NCBI RefSeq assembly: GCF_963675455.1
Contig: NZ_OY776217.1
Location: 2,776,001-2,840,000 of the forward strand
Source of the DNA: Emcibacter sp.
GTDB lineage: Bacteria > Pseudomonadota > Alphaproteobacteria > Sphingomonadales > Emcibacteraceae
Length of the DNA: 64,000 nt
Direction: 5' to 3'
The notes under the pieces are model-generated. The model did no database searches and was not told where the DNA came from. It saw nothing but the letters and a program-made list of their open reading frames with translations. Of the stretch, positions 16,592-26,209 are shown one piece after another. The translations under genes and the position numbers were made by a program. Each line of letters begins with the position of its first letter. Within the stretch, counting starts at the first letter, position 1.

Positions 16592-18274
16592 TTACCCGTT
16601 CGGGCGCAAAATATTGACTATAGTGACCGGCCCGGTTTCGCGGTTGCCGAATGCCTTGCAGGACCGCCGAGCCACAATTCTGACTTCCTCTTTGAGGGAA
16701 TTATCATCTCTCAGGACCCTGTTGGGCAGCCGATCATACCGGTCAAGAATATGTTTTGTTATATAAGGGGTAATCCCCCGTTCGTCATCATCTACAATAC
16801 CCATCAGGGTGATTTCCGGTGGACAGGCCAGGTCAAAGTCCGGTTTCAGGACCAATGTCACGACCAGACCGCCATTGTACATAATACGACGCCGGCTGGT
16901 GATGGCCTCATCCTCGGCGGAAACCAGGAACTGGCCGTCAAGCGCAAGATATCCATGTTCAACCTCATCAATCAGTTCCGGCCCTTCCGGCGCGAGCCTG
17001 ATCCGGTGCCCGTTTCGGGGAACGATAACTTTTTCAATACCGTGATTGCGGCCGAGTTCCGCCTGATGGGTCATATGGCGCAGCTCGCCGTGGACGGGGA
17101 CCAGGATATCCGGCTTCATCCAGTTATACATCTGGATCAGTTCCTTCTGACCCGGATGCCCCGACACATGGACGAAAGCGTCCTTTTCAGTAATAACGTC
17201 GGCGCCTTTTTCGACCAGGTGATTATGCAGCCGGCCGAGGGTCATCTCATTCCCCGGAATGATCTTGGAAGAAAAAACCACCGTATCGCCCCGGGAGATG
17301 GAGATATTGCGGTTATTGTCCTGGGCAATCCGCATCATGGCGGCCCGGGCCTCTCCCTGACAGCCGGTACAGACAAACAGAACCTTGTTTGCGGGCAGAT
17401 GACCGGCCTCATCTTCATCGATAACCGGCGGGAAATCCTTCAGGTACCCTGCCGCACGAGCCGCCGCCACATTGCGTTTGAGAGACTGACCGACCAGACA
17501 CAGGTGACGTCCGCTGGCCTCGGCCACCCGGGCAAGGGTCTCAACCCGCACCACATTTGACGCAAAGGTCGTACAAAAGATCTTGCCCTCCTTGTCAGAC
17601 AGCAGCTGGATCAAGCTATCCCGCACCGCCTTTTCCGACCCCGTCGGCTTGACATTGAAGACGTTTGTCGAGTCACATACAAGCGCCAGCACACCCTCGT
17701 CTCCGATCGCGCCCATCATCACTGAATCAACCGCCTCCCCGATCAGGGGGTCAGGATCCAGCTTCCAGTCGCCGGTATGGAACAGGGTCCCCAGCGGGGT
17801 TTTGATCCGAAGCGCGTTGGGCTCCAGTATGGAATGGGTGAGCGAAACATATTCCACATCAAACGGTCCCAAGGAGAACTGACCGCCCAGCGGTATTACC
17901 CTGAGATCGACCTGATCGATAAGCCCCTGCTCCTCAAGCTTGGCACGAAGCAAAATAGCGGTAAAAGGCGTCGCATATATGGGACATTTCAGATAGGGCC
18001 AGAGATGGACCACGGCCCCGACATGATCCTCATGGGCATGGGTAATCACCATACCGAGCAAACGGTCACGGCGTTCCTCGATGAAATTGATTTCAGGCAT
18101 CAGAAGATCAATACCGGGATAGTAGATATCGGCAAAGGAAACGCCGCAATCCACCATGATCCAGTCCTGACGATCCTTTGGCCCGAACCCGAAAAGATTC
18201 AGGTTCATGCCGATTTCACCGGACCCGCCAAGCGGCAGAAAATGAAGTTCGTCTCTGTTCCTGTCGTCAGTCAT
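16592..18274 (-). CDS. rnj: ribonuclease J
   Basis: Endo- and 5'-3' exoribonuclease of the metallo-beta-lactamase/beta-CASP type, used in mRNA turnover and rRNA maturation. Seen: LPLGGSGEIGMN near the start, zinc motif THAHEDHVGA, a beta-CASP region, and HVSGHPGQKEL with VPVHGELRHM. Three starts are possible: TTG 18298, ATG 18289 and ATG 18274. I chose 18274 (560 residues, 8-nt overlap with coaX); none has a strong ribosome binding site, so this is uncertain. Part of the birA-coaX-rnj-mce run after nuoN. Confidence 0.94.
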   Translation of the reverse strand: MTDDRNRDELHFLPLGGSGEIGMNLNLFGFGPKDRQDWIMVDCGVSFADIYYPGIDLLMPEINFIEERRDRLLGMVITHAHEDHVGAVVHLWPYLKCPIYATPFTAILLRAKLEEQGLIDQVDLRVIPLGGQFSLGPFDVEYVSLTHSILEPNALRIKTPLGTLFHTGDWKLDPDPLIGEAVDSVMMGAIGDEGVLALVCDSTNVFNVKPTGSEKAVRDSLIQLLSDKEGKIFCTTFASNVVRVETLARVAEASGRHLCLVGQSLKRNVAAARAAGYLKDFPPVIDEDEAGHLPANKVLFVCTGCQGEARAAMMRIAQDNNRNISISRGDTVVFSSKIIPGNEMTLGRLHNHLVEKGADVITEKDAFVHVSGHPGQKELIQMYNWMKPDILVPVHGELRHMTHQAELGRNHGIEKVIVPRNGHRIRLAPEGPELIDEVEHGYLALDGQFLVSAEDEAITSRRRIMYNGGLVVTLVLKPDFDLACPPEITLMGIVDDDERGITPYITKHILDRYDRLPNRVLRDDNSLKEEVRIVARRSCKAFGNRETGPVTIVNILRPNG

Positions 18275-19040
18275 TCCGGTTCCGGTCATATATTTCAAAC
18301 AGCCCCCGGGTCGTCAGTTCCTGATCGACAATTTCGATAATGTCTGTGGAATCATTGAAAAGCGGTGCCAGACCGCCGGTCGCCATCACCTTCATCGGTT
18401 TCCCATATTCGGCCCGGATGCGTGCAACAAGCCCCTCGACAAGGCCAATATAACCCCAGAAGATACCTGACTGCATGGCCGAAACCGTCCCGCTGCCGAT
18501 GACTTTTGCCGGTTTTTCCACGGCCACCCGCGGCAATTTTGCCGCCGCCATATGCAGGGCTTCCATGGACAGGTTCACACCCGGCGCGATCACGCCGCCA
18601 TGATAATTGCCCTGTTCGTCAATAATATCAAAGGTCGTCGCCGTTCCGAAATCGATGATGATCATCGGTCCGCCGTAAAGCTTGTGGGCAGCAACGGCAT
18701 TGACCAGGCGGTCGGCTCCGACTTCGCGGGGATTATCGAGATGAATACCGATCCCGAGATCTACATTTTCCTCCCCGACGACCATGGCCTCGCAACCAAA
18801 ATAACGCCGGCACAGAAGCTGAAGCGGGAACAGGGCCTGGGGCACGACCGTCGCAATAATGGCGCCGCTCACGATGGACGGATCGAGATCCTCCAGATTC
18901 ATCAGTTGGGTGAGCCAGACCATATATTCATCGGCCGTCCGGCTGGAAGAGCTTGAAATTCGCCATTTGTGCCGGAGTTCGTGACCGTCCTGCAAGGCAA
19001 AAACGATATTGGTATTTCCGGCATCTATTGCTAGCAACAT
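18267..19040 (-). CDS. coaX: type III pantothenate kinase
   Basis: First step of coenzyme A synthesis. The 257-residue ASKHA-fold protein starts with DAGNTNIVFAL and contains GADRLVNAVA and DFGTATTFD, the phosphate and pantothenate-binding motifs of CoaX. ATG at 19040, 28 nt after birA. Co-location with birA is common, and the pair supplies cofactors (biotin attachment and CoA) to carboxylases and acyl-CoA metabolism, which fits the nearby mce. Confidence 0.96.
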   Translation of the reverse strand: MLLAIDAGNTNIVFALQDGHELRHKWRISSSSSRTADEYMVWLTQLMNLEDLDPSIVSGAIIATVVPQALFPLQLLCRRYFGCEAMVVGEENVDLGIGIHLDNPREVGADRLVNAVAAHKLYGGPMIIIDFGTATTFDIIDEQGNYHGGVIAPGVNLSMEALHMAAAKLPRVAVEKPAKVIGSGTVSAMQSGIFWGYIGLVEGLVARIRAEYGKPMKVMATGGLAPLFNDSTDIIEIVDQELTTRGLFEIYDRNRND

Positions 19041-19068
19041 CTGTCGTTCCTCGACTGTTCAGTTCCGG

Positions 19069-19836
19069 TTATCCGGCCGGTGCAAAAAAAACATCACCCG
19101 CGGCAATGATCCGCGTTCCATTCTCTGTTTCAACTTTTAACCCGCCAGTAACATCAAGGTCAATAAATCTTCCGTTTATTTCCTCGTTTGGCAGCCGCAC
19201 GGTAATCGTCTGGCCCAGTCCCTTAGCCCGGGCCAGCCAGACTTTCCGGATATGAGCAAAGCCCTTGTTGCGCCACTCGCCCATCCAGTGATCCTGAGAT
19301 TTTGCCAGAAGCTGCAGGACCTGTAACGGCTGCAGGGCCTGACCGCCCTGTTGTGCGATACTGGTCGCGGGATAGATCGTCTCGTCAGGGCAATTCTGAA
19401 GATTGATGCCGATGCCGATAATCACATAATCGGGATCCTGAAGCCCCTCGCCCGCCGTTTCCAGCAGAATACCACTTATCTTCCGGTCATCCACCAGAAT
19501 ATCATTCGGCCATTTGCAGGTGACGCGCAGGTCTGACCGCATCAGGTCCGCAACCACATCCCGTACAGCCAGGGCGGTAACAAAGGACAATTGGGAGGCC
19601 GTTTTCAGGTCACAGTCAGCCTTCCACAGCAGGGAACAAAAAAGATTGCCTTGTTCCGATACCCATTCCCGCCCCCGGCGGCCGCGACCGGCCGACTGAC
19701 TATCAGCCTGAACCCAGATATGTTGCTGCGGTTTCTGCGCCGTCAGCCGCCTGGCTTCCTCGTTGGTGCTGTCCAGAACGTCAAAAGCCTGAAGGCCGAA
19801 ACCTTCAGGCATCTGAATATGATTTGCGTTAGCCAT
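19069..19836 (-). CDS. birA: biotin--[acetyl-CoA-carboxylase] ligase
   Basis: Activates biotin with ATP and attaches it to the biotin carrier protein. The 255 residues form a BPL/LplA catalytic domain with SAGRGRRGREW and KWPNDILVD, then a short C-terminal SH3-like domain. There is no N-terminal helix-turn-helix, so it is a monofunctional ligase and not the E. coli type repressor. ATG at 19836, three nucleotides after nuoN, so it is cotranscribed with the nuo genes. Confidence 0.95.
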   Translation of the reverse strand: MANANHIQMPEGFGLQAFDVLDSTNEEARRLTAQKPQQHIWVQADSQSAGRGRRGREWVSEQGNLFCSLLWKADCDLKTASQLSFVTALAVRDVVADLMRSDLRVTCKWPNDILVDDRKISGILLETAGEGLQDPDYVIIGIGINLQNCPDETIYPATSIAQQGGQALQPLQVLQLLAKSQDHWMGEWRNKGFAHIRKVWLARAKGLGQTITVRLPNEEINGRFIDLDVTGGLKVETENGTRIIAAGDVFFAPAG

Positions 19837-19839
19837 GGG

Positions 19840-21300
19840 TCAGAAGAGCAAAGCCCTGGCAGCTTCCTGTGCGCTTTCCAGAACCGGCATGGATACCTGC
19901 GGCAGGATAAAGGCGACAATCAACACCGCCGCGACAACCGTGATCAGCTTCATTTCCCGCGATTTCTGTGGCAGGAAGGCCTCCACCGGTTTGTCAAAAT
20001 ACATGACCTTGACAATGCGCAGGTAATAGAAGGCGCCGACCACACTGGCCAGAACGCCGATCACCGCCAGCAGGTACAGATCAGCCTTGATCGCGGCGGC
20101 AAACACATAGAATTTGCCGAAGAAACCTGCAAGCGGCGGAATACCGGCAAGCGAGAACATGAAAATAGCCAGAGTGGCCGCCATCCCCGGACGGGTGCGG
20201 GCCAGGCCGGAAAGATCGTCTATTTCCTCAACAATGCCGTCCTTACGGCGCATGGACAGGATGATGCCGAAGGTGCCCACATTCATCACCAGATAAATGG
20301 TCATATATATGATCAGCCCGGAAATTCCCTGTTCTGTGCCGGCAGCAAGTCCGACCAGGGCAAACCCGATGTGCCCGATGGAGCTATAGGCCATCAGGCG
20401 CTTGATATTTGTCTGGGCAATGGCGGCAGCAGAGCCGAGGACCATTGAAGCGATGGCCATGAAGACCAGGATCTGGTGCCAGCTTCCGCTCATTTCCGCA
20501 AACGGAACGAACAGAACACGGGTCAACAGGGCCAGGGCCGCCACTTTGGGGGCCACGGCGAAGAAGGAGGTGATTGGTGTCGGCGCGCCTTCATAAACAT
20601 CCGGCGTCCACATGTGGAACGGTACGGCGGAGATCTTGAAAGCCAGACCGGACAGGACAAACACCAGTCCGATGATGGCGCCGACAGAGGCACCATGTTC
20701 TCCACTGTGGGACAGTGCCTCGGCAATGGTGGTAAAGTTGGTGCTTCCGACAAAGCCGTAGACCATGGAGCTACCATACAGCAGGATACCTGAAGACAGG
20801 GCACCCAGGACAAAATACTTGAGGCCAGCTTCGGTCGCCCGCTCAGAATCACGGCGGACAGACGCCAGCACATAGAGGCTCAGAGACTGCAGTTCCAGCC
20901 CCATATACAGCGAAATCAGGTCATTGGCGGAAACCATGACCATCATGCCAAGGGTGGACAGGACCATCAACACAGGGATTTCAAAACGTTCCTCGTCCAG
21001 TTCCCGGAAATACTGCAGCGACATGACCACAGCAAGGGCAGAGGCAATCAGCACAAGTACTTTCATAAAGGTGGTGAAACCGTCGGCCACAAACATATTG
21101 GCAAAGGCCAGGGTTCGACCACCGGATTCACCGACTGTCACGACAAGGGCCGCAAGCATCAGCAGCACCGCCAGCCAGGAGACCAGGGACGTCGATTTGT
21201 TGCCGCGAAATACACCCAGCATCAGCAGGGCCATGGCACCAACGGCCAGCAGTATTTCAGGCAGAGCAGTTGTCAGATCAGGAAGCATAGTCGTTGTCAT
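19840..21300 (-). CDS. nuoN: NADH-quinone oxidoreductase subunit N
   Basis: Antiporter-like proton-pumping membrane subunit of complex I. 486 residues, about 14 hydrophobic segments. The conserved FKISAVPFHMWTPDVYEGAP stretch, with its lysine in the proton channel, is present, as is TNIKRLMAYSSIGHIGF. ATG at 21300, 15 nt after nuoM. Last of the fourteen nuo genes; birA follows at once. Confidence 0.98.
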   Translation of the reverse strand: MTTTMLPDLTTALPEILLAVGAMALLMLGVFRGNKSTSLVSWLAVLLMLAALVVTVGESGGRTLAFANMFVADGFTTFMKVLVLIASALAVVMSLQYFRELDEERFEIPVLMVLSTLGMMVMVSANDLISLYMGLELQSLSLYVLASVRRDSERATEAGLKYFVLGALSSGILLYGSSMVYGFVGSTNFTTIAEALSHSGEHGASVGAIIGLVFVLSGLAFKISAVPFHMWTPDVYEGAPTPITSFFAVAPKVAALALLTRVLFVPFAEMSGSWHQILVFMAIASMVLGSAAAIAQTNIKRLMAYSSIGHIGFALVGLAAGTEQGISGLIIYMTIYLVMNVGTFGIILSMRRKDGIVEEIDDLSGLARTRPGMAATLAIFMFSLAGIPPLAGFFGKFYVFAAAIKADLYLLAVIGVLASVVGAFYYLRIVKVMYFDKPVEAFLPQKSREMKLITVVAAVLIVAFILPQVSMPVLESAQEAARALLF

Positions 21301-21315
21301 TTCCTTGTCCCCTTC

Positions 21316-22833
21316 CTATTGACCGTTTGCGGCAATGTTGAAGGCATTGATGGCGGCTTCATGGTTCTGGATCAGGTTATCCACGGACGCATGAATGAAA
21401 TCGAGGAAAGTAATCGGATAAACCCCCATCCAGATGGTGAAGATCACCAACGGCGTGAATATCCAGATTTCCCTCTTGTTCATGTCCAGAAGTGCCTTGA
21501 GTTCTTCCTTGATCAGCTCCCCGAACACGACCCGGCGATAGAGCCACAACATGTAGGCGGCACCGAGGATCAGGCCGCTTGCGGCAAAGAAGGCCGCCCA
21601 GGTGCTGACCTTGAACAGGCCGGCCAGAACCAGGATTTCGCCGACAAAGTTGGCAGTACCCGGAAGCCCGACAGAGGCCATGGTAAAAAACATGAAGACC
21701 AGGGCATATTTGGGCATGTTATTGGCCAGACCGCCGTAACGGGAGATTTCACGGGTATGCATCCGGTCATAAATCACACCGACACAGAGGAACAGGGCGC
21801 TGGAGACAAAACCGTGCGCCAGCATTACAATAATCGCCCCTTCAACACCCTGGGTGTTAAAGGTAAAGATCCCCAGTGTCACGTAAGCCATGTGAGCGAC
21901 GGAAGAATAGGCAATCAGCTTTTTCATATCTTCCTGCATCAGGGCCACCAGAGAGGTATAGACCACAGCCACACAGGACAGGCTCATTACCAGCCAGGCC
22001 AGTTCCTGGGATGCCACCGGGAACATGGGAAGACTGAACCGAAGGAAGCCGTACCCACCCATTTTCAGCAGGATACCCGCCAGGATCACCGATCCCGCAG
22101 TGGGCGCCTGCACGTGGGCATCCGGCAGCCAGGTATGAACCGGCCACATCGGCACCTTGACCGCAAAGGAGGCAAAGAAAGCCAGGAAAAGCCAGGTCTG
22201 GGCACTGACGGCAAAGTCATATTGCATCAATTCCGGAATGCTTGTGGTGCCGGCCTGCATATACATATAGAGCAGCGCCACCAGCATCAGAACGGATCCG
22301 GCCAGCGTATAAAGGAACAGCTTGTAGGCCGCGTAAACCTTGTTCTGTCCGCCCCAGATACCGATAATCAGGAACATCGGGATCAGACCGCCTTCGAAGA
22401 ACAGGTAGAAGAGCACAATATCCAGAGAGCAGAAAACACCCAGCATCAGGGTTTCCAGGACCAGGAAGCAGATCATATATTCCCGCACCCGGGTGGTGAT
22501 CGCCTCCCAGCTGGCCAGAATACACAGCGGCATGATGAAGGTTGTCAGCAGAACAAAGAGAACGGAAATACCATCCACGCCCATGTAATAGCTGATGCCG
22601 CCGCCAAACCAGGCGGCATGTTCCTCAAACTGGAAACCGGCTGTGGTCTGATCAAAACCGAACCACAAGACAAGGGAGAAAATCAGCGTCGCGATAGTGG
22701 TCAACAGGGCCACATAACGTGAATTTCGGGCGACCAGTTCCTCGTCCCCGCGCACCAGCAGCAGGAAAACCACACCAATCAGCGGCATGAAGGTAATGAA
22801 GGACAGGAAGGGGAAATGCTCAAAAATATTCAT
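21316..22833 (-). CDS. nuoM: NADH-quinone oxidoreductase subunit M
   Basis: Antiporter-like proton-pumping subunit of complex I, 505 residues. Signature KVPMWPVHTWLPDAHVQAPT holds the channel lysine and histidine; DMKKLIAYSSVAHM follows. ATG at 22833, only 3 nt after nuoL, consistent with tight stoichiometric expression. No unusual feature. Confidence 0.98.
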   Translation of the reverse strand: MNIFEHFPFLSFITFMPLIGVVFLLLVRGDEELVARNSRYVALLTTIATLIFSLVLWFGFDQTTAGFQFEEHAAWFGGGISYYMGVDGISVLFVLLTTFIMPLCILASWEAITTRVREYMICFLVLETLMLGVFCSLDIVLFYLFFEGGLIPMFLIIGIWGGQNKVYAAYKLFLYTLAGSVLMLVALLYMYMQAGTTSIPELMQYDFAVSAQTWLFLAFFASFAVKVPMWPVHTWLPDAHVQAPTAGSVILAGILLKMGGYGFLRFSLPMFPVASQELAWLVMSLSCVAVVYTSLVALMQEDMKKLIAYSSVAHMAYVTLGIFTFNTQGVEGAIIVMLAHGFVSSALFLCVGVIYDRMHTREISRYGGLANNMPKYALVFMFFTMASVGLPGTANFVGEILVLAGLFKVSTWAAFFAASGLILGAAYMLWLYRRVVFGELIKEELKALLDMNKREIWIFTPLVIFTIWMGVYPITFLDFIHASVDNLIQNHEAAINAFNIAANGQ

Positions 22834-22836
22834 GAC

Positions 22837-24762
22837 TTAGTTCCCCCCCACAATAAACCAGGTGGTGATGGCTGCCACGCCAACCAGCATGGCGAACGCA
22901 TAATGATACAAATAACCGGTCTGCATTTCCTTGAATTTCCTTGCCAGTGCGGCAACGGAGCCGGAAACCCCGTCCGGGCCGTAGCGGTCGATCGTCTGTT
23001 CATCACCCCGTTTCCACAGGAAGACGCCAAGACGCTTGGCCGGACGCACAAACAGGAAGTCATAGATTTCATCCACATACCATTTGTTCAGGAACAGGTT
23101 GTAGAGATATTTGAAGGTCCGGGCCGCTGCAGCCGGTGTTTCCGGCGCGTAGATGTAGCTGTACCAGGCAACTGCAAATCCTGTCACCATGGCGATGAAC
23201 GGCGACCAGACCACCAGTGACGGTACATGATGTGCTTCGATCATGACATTGTCACCAACCAGTTTCAGGGCTGTTCCCCAGAACTCGTCATAATGATGAC
23301 CGATAAAGTTTCCGCTAAACAGATAACCGGCAAACAAAGCGCCAGCCGCCAGAACATACAGCGGGATCAGCATGACCTGCGGGCTTTCATGGACATGGTC
23401 CTGGACTTTCTTGCTGGCCCGGCTTTCGCCGAAGAAGGTCATGAAGACCAGACGCCAGCTGTAGAAGCTCGTGAACAGGGCCGCGAGAACACCCATAGCA
23501 TAGGCATACTGGCTGACCGGGCTATGGGAAGCAAAGGCCGCCTCGATGATCATGTCCTTGGAATAATAACCGGCAAAGAAGGGAAAGCCGGTCAGCGCCA
23601 GGGTCCCGATGGTCATCAGGGTGAACGTCACCGGGATTTTCCGCCACAGGCCGCCCATCTTGCGCATGTCCTGCTCGTTACTCATGGCGTGGATCACGGA
23701 ACCGGAGCCCAAGAACAGCAGCGCCTTGAAGAAGGCGTGCGTGAACAGGTGGAACACAGCCGCGCCGTAAGCGGAAATGCCAAGGGCGAAGAACATATAG
23801 CCGAGTTGGGAACAGGTGGAATAGGCGATCACCCGTTTGATGTCATTTTGGGCCACACCGATAGTGGCGGCAAAGATGGCTGTCGACGCACCGACCACAC
23901 AGACCACAGTCAGCGCTGTCGGGCTGTATTCAAAGATTGGCGAACAGCGGGCCACCATGAAGACACCGGCGGTTACCATTGTCGCGGCATGGATCAGGGC
24001 GGACACAGGGGTCGGGCCCTCCATGGCGTCCGGCAGCCAGGTGTGAAGACCAAGCTGGGCCGATTTACCCATGGCGCCAATGAACAGCAGGATACAGATG
24101 GTGGTGATGAGATCAAATTCCCAGTTCAGGAAATGAATGGTCTGTCCCTGCATGCTCGGCACGGCGGCAAAAACCGTGTCGAAGTCCACGGAGCCGAACG
24201 TCATGAAGATGGCAAAGATGCCAAGGGCAAAGCCGAAGTCACCGACACGGTTGACCACGAAAGCCTTGATGGCGGCGGCACAGGCAGACGGTTTCTTGTA
24301 CCAGAAGCCGATCAGCAGGTATGAGGCAAGCCCCACGCCTTCCCAGCCGAAGAACATCTGCAGGAAGTTGTCGGCAGTCACCAGCATCAGCATGGCGAAG
24401 GTAAAGAGCGACAGATAGGACATGAAGCGCGGAATATCCGGATCATGGCTCATGTATCCGACAGAATAGACATGCACAAGTGACGATACAGTGGTCACCA
24501 CAACAAGCATAACAGCCGTCAGGGTATCGATCTTGAACGCCCAGCTCAGGTCGAAGTCACCAGAGACAATCCAGGAAAGAACTTCGACATGGACCACATT
24601 ATGACCCAGGGCAATATTAAAAAAGGCTACCCAGGACAGCGCGGCAGAGATAATCAGGCCGCCGCAAGTCACGATCTGGGCACCACGATCACCAATCTTT
24701 CCGCCAAAAAATCCGGCGATGAAAGAGGCTATCAATGGCAGGAAGACAATTGTCTGATACAT
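22837..24762 (-). CDS. nuoL: NADH-quinone oxidoreductase subunit L
   Basis: Distal proton-pumping subunit of complex I with the long lateral helix. 641 residues, including FFGWEGVGLASYLLIGFWY, KSAQLGLHTWLPDAMEGPTP and NDIKRVIAYSTCSQLGYM, all family hallmarks. The C-terminal 150 residues carry the lateral helix region and its terminal anchor. ATG at 24762, 7 nt after nuoK. Confidence 0.98.
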   Translation of the reverse strand: MYQTIVFLPLIASFIAGFFGGKIGDRGAQIVTCGGLIISAALSWVAFFNIALGHNVVHVEVLSWIVSGDFDLSWAFKIDTLTAVMLVVVTTVSSLVHVYSVGYMSHDPDIPRFMSYLSLFTFAMLMLVTADNFLQMFFGWEGVGLASYLLIGFWYKKPSACAAAIKAFVVNRVGDFGFALGIFAIFMTFGSVDFDTVFAAVPSMQGQTIHFLNWEFDLITTICILLFIGAMGKSAQLGLHTWLPDAMEGPTPVSALIHAATMVTAGVFMVARCSPIFEYSPTALTVVCVVGASTAIFAATIGVAQNDIKRVIAYSTCSQLGYMFFALGISAYGAAVFHLFTHAFFKALLFLGSGSVIHAMSNEQDMRKMGGLWRKIPVTFTLMTIGTLALTGFPFFAGYYSKDMIIEAAFASHSPVSQYAYAMGVLAALFTSFYSWRLVFMTFFGESRASKKVQDHVHESPQVMLIPLYVLAAGALFAGYLFSGNFIGHHYDEFWGTALKLVGDNVMIEAHHVPSLVVWSPFIAMVTGFAVAWYSYIYAPETPAAAARTFKYLYNLFLNKWYVDEIYDFLFVRPAKRLGVFLWKRGDEQTIDRYGPDGVSGSVAALARKFKEMQTGYLYHYAFAMLVGVAAITTWFIVGGN

Positions 24763-24769
24763 TTTCTTA

Positions 24770-25078
24770 TTATCCTTTCATCAGATTGATGTCTTCGACT
24801 GCAATGGAGCCGCGGTTACGGAAATAAATCACCAGAATGGCGAGACCAATGGCCGCCTCCCCGGCTGCCACGGTCAATATAAACATGGCAAACACCTGTC
24901 CCATCATATCCCCCATATAGGAGGAAAAGGCGACCAGGTTGATGTTGACCGCAAGCAGCATGAGCTCCACGGACATCAGAATGATGATTACATTTTTCCG
25001 GTTCAGGAAAATACCGAAGATGCCAAGCGTGAAAAGTATGGCGGCAACGGTCAGGTAGTGTGCTAGTGCGATTTCCAT
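24770..25078 (-). CDS. nuoK: NADH-quinone oxidoreductase subunit K
   Basis: Small proton-channel subunit of complex I: 102 residues, three membrane helices, with the conserved glutamates in MSVELMLLAVN and AAGEAAIGLA. ATG at 25078, 16 nt after nuoJ. Length and residues are canonical. Confidence 0.97.
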   Translation of the reverse strand: MEIALAHYLTVAAILFTLGIFGIFLNRKNVIIILMSVELMLLAVNINLVAFSSYMGDMMGQVFAMFILTVAAGEAAIGLAILVIYFRNRGSIAVEDINLMKG

Positions 25079-25094
25079 TTATCCTCTTCCCTCT

Positions 25095-25706
25095 TTAGGC
25101 ACCCTGACCGGGTTTTACTTTTACAATTTCAAAAGCGTCGCTGCGACGACGGCGAACCTGATCACCGATATTCTGTTTCTTGACACCCGGACGCTGACGA
25201 TGGGTCAGCACGATGGCGCCGATCATGGCCACCAGAAGAACCATGCCCGCCATCTGGAACAGGAACGCATAGTCGGTGTAGATCAGCCGCCCCAGGGCCT
25301 CGGTATTTGTGACTTCGGTAATTTCCGGCGCCTTGGCGGCCAGTGACAATTCCATGGTTTCCGTCAGATGCCAGCTCCCGGCCACCAGAGCCAGTTCAAC
25401 CAGAAGGACCAGACCAATCAGCGCCCCGATCGGGAAGTAGGCCTGTGCACCCTTGCGCAGTTCGGCAAAATCAATATCCAGCATCATTACCACAAACAGG
25501 AACAGCACGGCGACCGCCCCGACGTAAACGATGACCAGGATCATGGCCAGGAATTCAGCCCCCAGCAGCAGGAACAGAGCGGCGGAATTGAAGAAAGCCA
25601 GGATCAGAAAGAGTACGGAATGCACCGGATTACGGCTGGACACGACCATCAGGCCGGACAGCACCGTAATCGAGGCAAAGATGTAAAAGCAGATTGTTGC
25701 GATCAT
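25095..25706 (-). CDS. nuoJ: NADH-quinone oxidoreductase subunit J
   Basis: Membrane subunit of complex I forming part of the quinone-proximal proton path. 203 residues, five hydrophobic segments, with NPVHSVLFLILAFFNSA and VYVGAVAVLFLFVVMM motifs. The C-terminal 40 residues after the last helix are basic and probably cytoplasmic. ATG at 25706, 9 nt after nuoI. Confidence 0.97.
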   Translation of the reverse strand: MIATICFYIFASITVLSGLMVVSSRNPVHSVLFLILAFFNSAALFLLLGAEFLAMILVIVYVGAVAVLFLFVVMMLDIDFAELRKGAQAYFPIGALIGLVLLVELALVAGSWHLTETMELSLAAKAPEITEVTNTEALGRLIYTDYAFLFQMAGMVLLVAMIGAIVLTHRQRPGVKKQNIGDQVRRRRSDAFEIVKVKPGQGA

Positions 25707-25715
25707 GTTTTTTCC

Positions 25716-26204
25716 CTACCTGTAAGGTGCATCAAGTTCCAGATTCATGGCAATTTCCCGCTCCCATCGGTCGCCATTTTCCAGAAGCTTGTCTTTGTTG
25801 TACATCAGCTCTTCACGGGTTTCCGTGGCGAACTCGAAGTTTGGTCCCTCGACAATGGCGTCCACCGGACAGGCTTCCTGACAGTAACCGCAATAAATGC
25901 ACTTGGTCATGTCGATGTCATAGCGGGTGGTCCGGCGGCTGCCGTCGTCCCGGGGCTCGGCTTCGATGGTGATGGCCTGGGCCGGGCAGATCGCTTCGCA
26001 GAGTTTACAGGCAATGCAGCGCTCTTCCCCGTTGGGATAGCGGCGCAGGGCATGTTCGCCGCGGAAACGCGGGCTCAGCGGGCCCTTCTCGTAAGGATAG
26101 TTGATGGTCGCCTTTGGCTTGAACATATATTTCAAGGTTAGCCACATGGCAGAAACAAACTCGCTCAGGAGAAAGGTGCGTGCTGTATGATCAAGAAACG
26201 CCAT
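25716..26204 (-). CDS. nuoI: NADH-quinone oxidoreductase subunit I
   Basis: Ferredoxin-like subunit of complex I carrying two 4Fe-4S clusters (N6a and N6b): CIACKLCEAICP and CIYCGYCQEACP. An open frame reaches a GTG at 26213; the ATG at 26204 gives the family N-terminus MAFLDHTAR with GGGTG seven nucleotides upstream, so 162 residues. It lies 5 nt after nuoH. Confidence 0.97.
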   Translation of the reverse strand: MAFLDHTARTFLLSEFVSAMWLTLKYMFKPKATINYPYEKGPLSPRFRGEHALRRYPNGEERCIACKLCEAICPAQAITIEAEPRDDGSRRTTRYDIDMTKCIYCGYCQEACPVDAIVEGPNFEFATETREELMYNKDKLLENGDRWEREIAMNLELDAPYR

Positions 26205-26209
26205 TATTA

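Noticed and set aside
21319..22722. 467-residue plus-strand open frame
   Set aside because: Antisense to nuoM; charged and Gln/His-rich with no hydrophobic core, a typical shadow of a membrane-protein gene.
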